A program made the translations under genes and the position numbers. A stretch of DNA of 64,000 bases from Tubiluchus corallicola (Eukaryota; Priapulida; Priapulimorpha; Priapulimorphida; Tubiluchidae), in contig JAQGDQ010000242.1 in the NCBI GenBank assembly GCA_030141605.1, positions 168,501-232,500 on the forward strand, given 5' to 3'. Each line of letters begins with the position of its first letter. Within the stretch, counting starts at the first letter, position 1. The notes below the pieces were generated by a model, which was given only the letters and a program-made list of their open reading frames with translations, searched no databases and was not told where the DNA came from. Shown one piece after another: positions 54,201 through 60,200 of the stretch.

Positions 54201-57200
54201 CATCTTGCCACACACGCCACCCAGACCACACTACACAACAAACACACCACCCACACTACACGATGCCAACCACACCACCACCCGTACCATGCCACACCCA
54301 CCACACCACACCATCCGCAGCACACTTACCCCACCCACTATACCGTGCCACACCAAATCCACCACATCACACGGTGATTATGATGATGATCATGATCATG
54401 ATGACGACAACGATGACGACATCTACAGCATCAACACCAACAGCACAGCATCACTGCAATTCAAAACATTTTGCAGAAAGTCGAAACTGTTCTTAATCTG
54501 TCTACCAACAATCAATAATGCACGGACATTCTACAGAATCTTGCTTATTGCTTCTCAGATGATACTAAGCTAACTGAACTTATATCTATAACACTGTAGA
54601 ATGACAGGTGAAGACAACACCCGGAACAGCCGGGTAATTCAAACTCAAAGACAATGGATGTTCTAAATGACGTGCAGCAGGGGGGGTAGAAAAAAGAACT
54701 TCGAGAAACACGCCACCGGCCCTCCCGTTTCGTTCAGTATACATCTCTCCTAGTGAAACCTCCGGTACCTTGTAGAGTCTGTAGACCATTTCGTCCTCTT
54801 TCTGTGAGTGTGCTTATTTTTTCTTAACATGCTTAAACAGTTGCATAAATCGATTTTTTGGAGGCCGTTTGTGCAGTTTCCCGCAAAATTTAGGCGGATG
54901 GGTCCAGGAAAACGTCCGCGGTGGGACACTGTGACCCTCCTGTGAAATCTAAATAGGCCTACTACACCCATCACTGAACCGGCTGTCTAACTGTTACAGC
55001 ACCACCCCCGGACCACTTCCGTTCTCTAGAAATAAGAGGTATAAGTTTTGCTTTTATAGGCCTTTCGCTTGATATATAGATCGCCAAGCATGGTGCCGTC
55101 GTTGGACCTCAATCATATATATATATATATACATATATTTCTAGAGAACGGAAGTGGATATATATATATATATCCAGAAACCACCGAAATCCATATATAG
55201 TAGATAACAATTAACATGTAAGTACGCAAAGAACAAAGAATAATGAATAATTACTGAAACTGCGAGATAACTATTATTTGTCATAGTCTATAGGTATGAT
55301 TCTAACCGAATAATTAGCACTATAATATGTTGTAACAAAATCATTTTTTAATCTTTTATGTAGCTGAAGTAGCAGTGTATTTTTACAAATAAAGTAAAAA
55401 GTATACACACCACCAAATTTGTGAAGCTGATAGCTGACTGTTTATACTCGTGTGGAATTGACCTAGTATCAACATCAAAATAACACTGCTACTTTCTCAT
55501 AATATATTTATTACAGTGACAGAGTAAACGTGACGATATTTTTCTGCATTAAGTTAAAAAGAATTTAAATGGAAAAAAAGAGAAACAGAGTTCTCACGCC
55601 ACAGATGGATTTTGAACTTGTATTTAATTCGGATACTTGTTGAGCAGATTTGCATTCAAAGTACGTACACGCTGTCAATTCGAGGTTCCCAGCAATCTAC
55701 GGGGGGGGGGGGGGCACTTAACGTTTTTTGTTCAACCTGCCTTACAGACACAAATTAATCGAATATCTAACAAGCTGAAAATCACATTGCTAGGTATCAA
55801 CATTTGTATGTAAGCGAATTATCGTCATGAGTTGTATATTCGAGACAAAAAAATGGATTAAATTAATTGAAGGACCGTTAGGGAGATCGAGATTGGCTGT
55901 CTTTAGCAACTTGCTACCAAAAATTTCTATCCTCTTCAAAGCTTGTAACAGATGTGAAATGCTTTGGTATGAATAACTACGAGGTTTTCGTTGTCGCGCA
56001 TATGAATGTTTACTATCGACCCTTGTATGGCATTTTTGCCTATGAATGCCAAACAACTATTAGAAATTCATAAAGTTTCAAGTTCATTTCGTTTCAAAAA
56101 CTGAGATAATTTTGAATCTTTGTAGAGCAATAGCTTAACACTTAAAACGCCACCAGCCGCAAAGTCTGGCAAAGCCATTGAAATATATCCCAGCGTTCCG
56201 TAATTCAGGTTCATCTGGTTGCCAGTGCATGTCACTTAGCCTCCAATGTAAGAACAATCTGCCAAAATTCCAGGTAAATTTTCTGAAGGTTTTCAGAAGT
56301 TGCAGGAGCAACTGGAGAAAATCGCAGGTCAAATCCCCTTTGACGTCTTTTCCTATGGCATTGGGCAGTTTGGCGCATTATACCTTGGACAGCCAATGCC
56401 AATCTTCGCTCTTCTTCATCCACACTGTTGCACTATCACAAATTAAAGGATTTCAAAGAATACTAATCAGTAAATTTTTGAACAGAATACCTGCAGTGGA
56501 CAGTTGGCATATCCATTGGGGTTATACCAGTAACAAGTACATTAATCTCCGTTAACTTTTGGCATCTCGACAAATCAAAACGTAACTCCTTTCATTTTGG
56601 ACAGTTGACAATTTTGACAAACTTGAGCGAAATCAAGTTACCGAAAGCACCTGTATCTATATTCAACAAACTTTGACTGTATCTAATTATAATATAATTT
56701 ACACTTTTGCCAGCACAAAATTTTCTCATTTGCAAGCATAGCATTAGTATTCTCTATTTCAAGTTTAAAGATTTTTATGCCTTCTAAAAAATTCAATGGC
56801 TATGCGTCGTTCTCGTAGTATCTCAGGTAGACAAATGTAATTGCGTTTTCACCAAGTTTATTGCTGTACGCTATAGATTTTATTGCTGTGCGCAGTTCCT
56901 TAAATATATCTTTATTAGTCGCTTTGTCGATACGACCACAACTAATGTGAACCAGACCGTTTTTTTGTTCCTTTTCACAGGTTTCAGTAGAAACTTTGCT
57001 CATACAAGGATCGAATACATCTAATATAATAAAAAATAGCATGCTAAATTTCACAGGGTAGTACTTTGATATCATTTCACTTGAATTGCCACGTGAAGAA
57101 TCGACCTTGTAAGTAAACTAAAAATATTGTCAGAACCACCAAACAAAATGATTAAACACAAAAGTCGCAGGAATTAAAGATGAAACGCATTTACTATTAA

Positions 57201-60200
57201 TGGACTCGATTCACTCGAACCACAACTGCTTATTATTTAAAGTCATATTTGCAAAATTATCAGTTAGTCGTAAAATACACCTCAAGTTAGTAAACAATTT
57301 TTGAAACCAAACTTCGTAGACAGGAAGAAAATAATTACGAAAAAAAGAAAGTGCGGATCGAACCCTAAAATACTGCCCCGTCCAAAGCCAACTGTATAGC
57401 AAAACTCAGTAATCTTCCAACTGGGATAAAATCTTAGAGTTAACCTAAAGAAATTTATGATTGGGAACACCGTCCGCAATGACAATTCTTAATACAGTGA
57501 CATTAATCTGTACAGGCATTTGTAGCAGCAAAAGTACCCTATACATTGCCGTATATTTCACATTTCCCACAAACCGTTTCTGAACGTACATGCATATCGT
57601 GTTTCCCAGAGCCGTTTCTTACACACATTTTTGTCTGTTTCCTTGTAACTATTGCAACACGTCAATTCACGACTGCAAACTTCGGCTGATCGGTGTTTTT
57701 GAAATAACTGAGTCTGTTAACAATGACTATTGTTTATAAGCCGGAAAACTTATTATTTCAATAAACAACCAGAACTGAAAAAGCATGTTAAGTCATGTCC
57801 TTTAGAACTGTTCACAGTGTTCAGTAACAATTCATTTTTTCTCTTTTGGATTTTTTTTTTCAATATATTTGTGCAACATAGCGTAAATATGTTGTTTATT
57901 GCTTGTGTTTTTATTTTATAACACTTTATTTACACGTACCTTTCTTCTCATGTTATTATTTTATCACACTTTGTTTACATGTATGTACTTACATGGATCA
58001 TCCAACACTGTTGTGCTCGCAGTGCTCGAAGAAATAGCCAAAGTTTCCCAAATTAGTACTGGCCCAGGAAGATTTTGCGTCATCTTTCAAACTATGTAGG
58101 ACACGAAGCGTTCAAGTGGTACCCACAAAGAAAGCGATTTTTTGGAAATTTTGATTCCTTAATTTCTGACGTATTCTTATCAACAATTCACTCAGTTTTA
58201 GTAATAATCAAAGTGCTCTTATTTCATGTACACTGGCAAGAGAATTGAAAGAAAAGCAGTTAGGTCCAAGCTATGAATCTGGACACAGCACGCTGACACG
58301 AAACTAGCATCTGATGCCAACTAATTGCACCTAAATCACTGTTTTTCTGCCCAAGCTGAAGCTAAGCAAACCAAGATGCCAATAAAAGAGAACCATACGG
58401 TTGTCATTAGCTATTTTAAAGAAGGCACCTTTTTTTAAAATTTTATCTTGAACATTCGCCGTGCAGTTCTGCCCGAGAGAAAGCAATAAACGACGCCTAA
58501 ATAGTAAAATTTAGCGGTTGTAAATTTACTATGGAGCCTAAGAAACATGTACAGTATATAAAGCACTTCCCAATGGTTTCTATTCCAGTTTTCTGGTGCA
58601 GTTAGTGAGGAAATTTCGTTCGGCTAAACACTGAAATGCAGTTTGTCTCTTGATGAATTCTAATTTGCACTTTTCTATAACGCCACTCGTTTTGCAGACT
58701 AAACGATAAAGTAGTTCAACCGTCTTCTTTGCTTTTCTTGGAATTTCTCTGCATACAATGACACAACACGTTGCACCAATTAGTGACTAGTTAGAAGCTG
58801 TTACGCACGTTGTTTGGCATGCAGACGTACTTCACTCAGACTAAACAAATTACATTAAAAACAGAAAACGTGTCCAAAAATGATCAGAAGAGTTCACGCC
58901 AATCCTGTCAGATTCAAACGACATAGCATCTCTGTTCTTTTTACACATAAGCAAAGATAACCCTCATCTTACCCTGTGTAACGTCTGAACACGGACTCAA
59001 ACTAAGCTTCCCAAATATTTGCCCCAGTGAACCTGATACACCTTAACAGCAAGTCCACCGTTACTTGTGTTTGTTTACCGACTGACCCAACTAAAATCTA
59101 TTTTTTTCGGAAAATGGCGAGCAACTTTGTTTTGTAATTCATTCATTAAAATCTCACCAGTGAGTTATAAATTTAACGTGCTGGGTTTGTAGTCAGTGCG
59201 CTGAATATAAAATATGCAATATTTTTATCTCTTTCATTTATTTGTACGTCAACATTTGGCAGCAACAAAGTTCTGAATTTCAACCTTGAATGTAAGTGTA
59301 GCGTAAATATGAGATGTTAATGATATAGACCATGAACTTAATATTAATTTTCAATGCTTCATAGTTTAGAGAGTCATTATTTTGGTCAAGTGAGTCACGG
59401 TTGCTCTGAATGGGAGCAGTTTCTTGTCAAATGCCAAAACGTAAGAAAATAATATTATGCCCTAAATACATGGTAGAAACAACAAACTGCTTCATGTGAA
59501 CCCGTGAGGAGTCTCAGCCACCTAAAACGGCGGTAATCAGAAAACTGGAACTGGAACTTGATATGCAAGAATATGCAAGTCTCCCTTCTAAACTGCAGCC
59601 AAGTGTGAACCTTTGCTGTGTATTGCACCATCTCTAACTACCCCCCCCCCCCCTCCCGACTCATCATGTTCTGTGGCCTAAACCAAACATAAAACGTCAC
59701 CTGACAGGAAATTAAAATTCATAAGCGCCACGTTGAATGTCCCTAACAATCCTAGATTAATCAAAATTACATTTTTCTTAGTGAACAGTTTTAGCTAAAT
59801 TATGCAGCTAACGGACAAAGCCATAAAATCAAATACTGATTTTGGTAGCTCTCACTCGAGCGTCCTCTTTTTATCTGCACTTCAGTATCCCGAACTGCTG
59901 AGAATCCATCAACAGCCTGCTGCAAACCGTTTGAGAAACATCAAAGAAGTGGAAACAAAAAGCAGCAAACTGAAAGATATCATTTTTATTACTTAAAATG
60001 GAAACTATAGTTTGTGAAACAGCAAGTCTCTCCGCATGAAAACCATTTATTGAGTAAATATTGCTGTGGCGATTATACAGAAGCCACACCGTGACGCTGC
60101 TCCTATATTTTCTTGAGCGGAATTATGGGAAACTTTCCGGAATTAAAGCCTCTACAATTATCAATGCCTATCTCCTGCTGGAATTACGTTTTTTTGAGAT

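Noticed and set aside
53865-54377. 170-codon plus-strand ORF rich in His, Thr and Pro
   Set aside because: It is the translation of a CAC-type repeat; all neighbouring frames are open for the same reason.
56178-56555. 125-codon plus-strand ORF overlapping 60-65-codon ORFs on the minus strand
   Set aside because: Locally GC-richer and perhaps a decayed gene or transposon, but no frame resembles a family I know.
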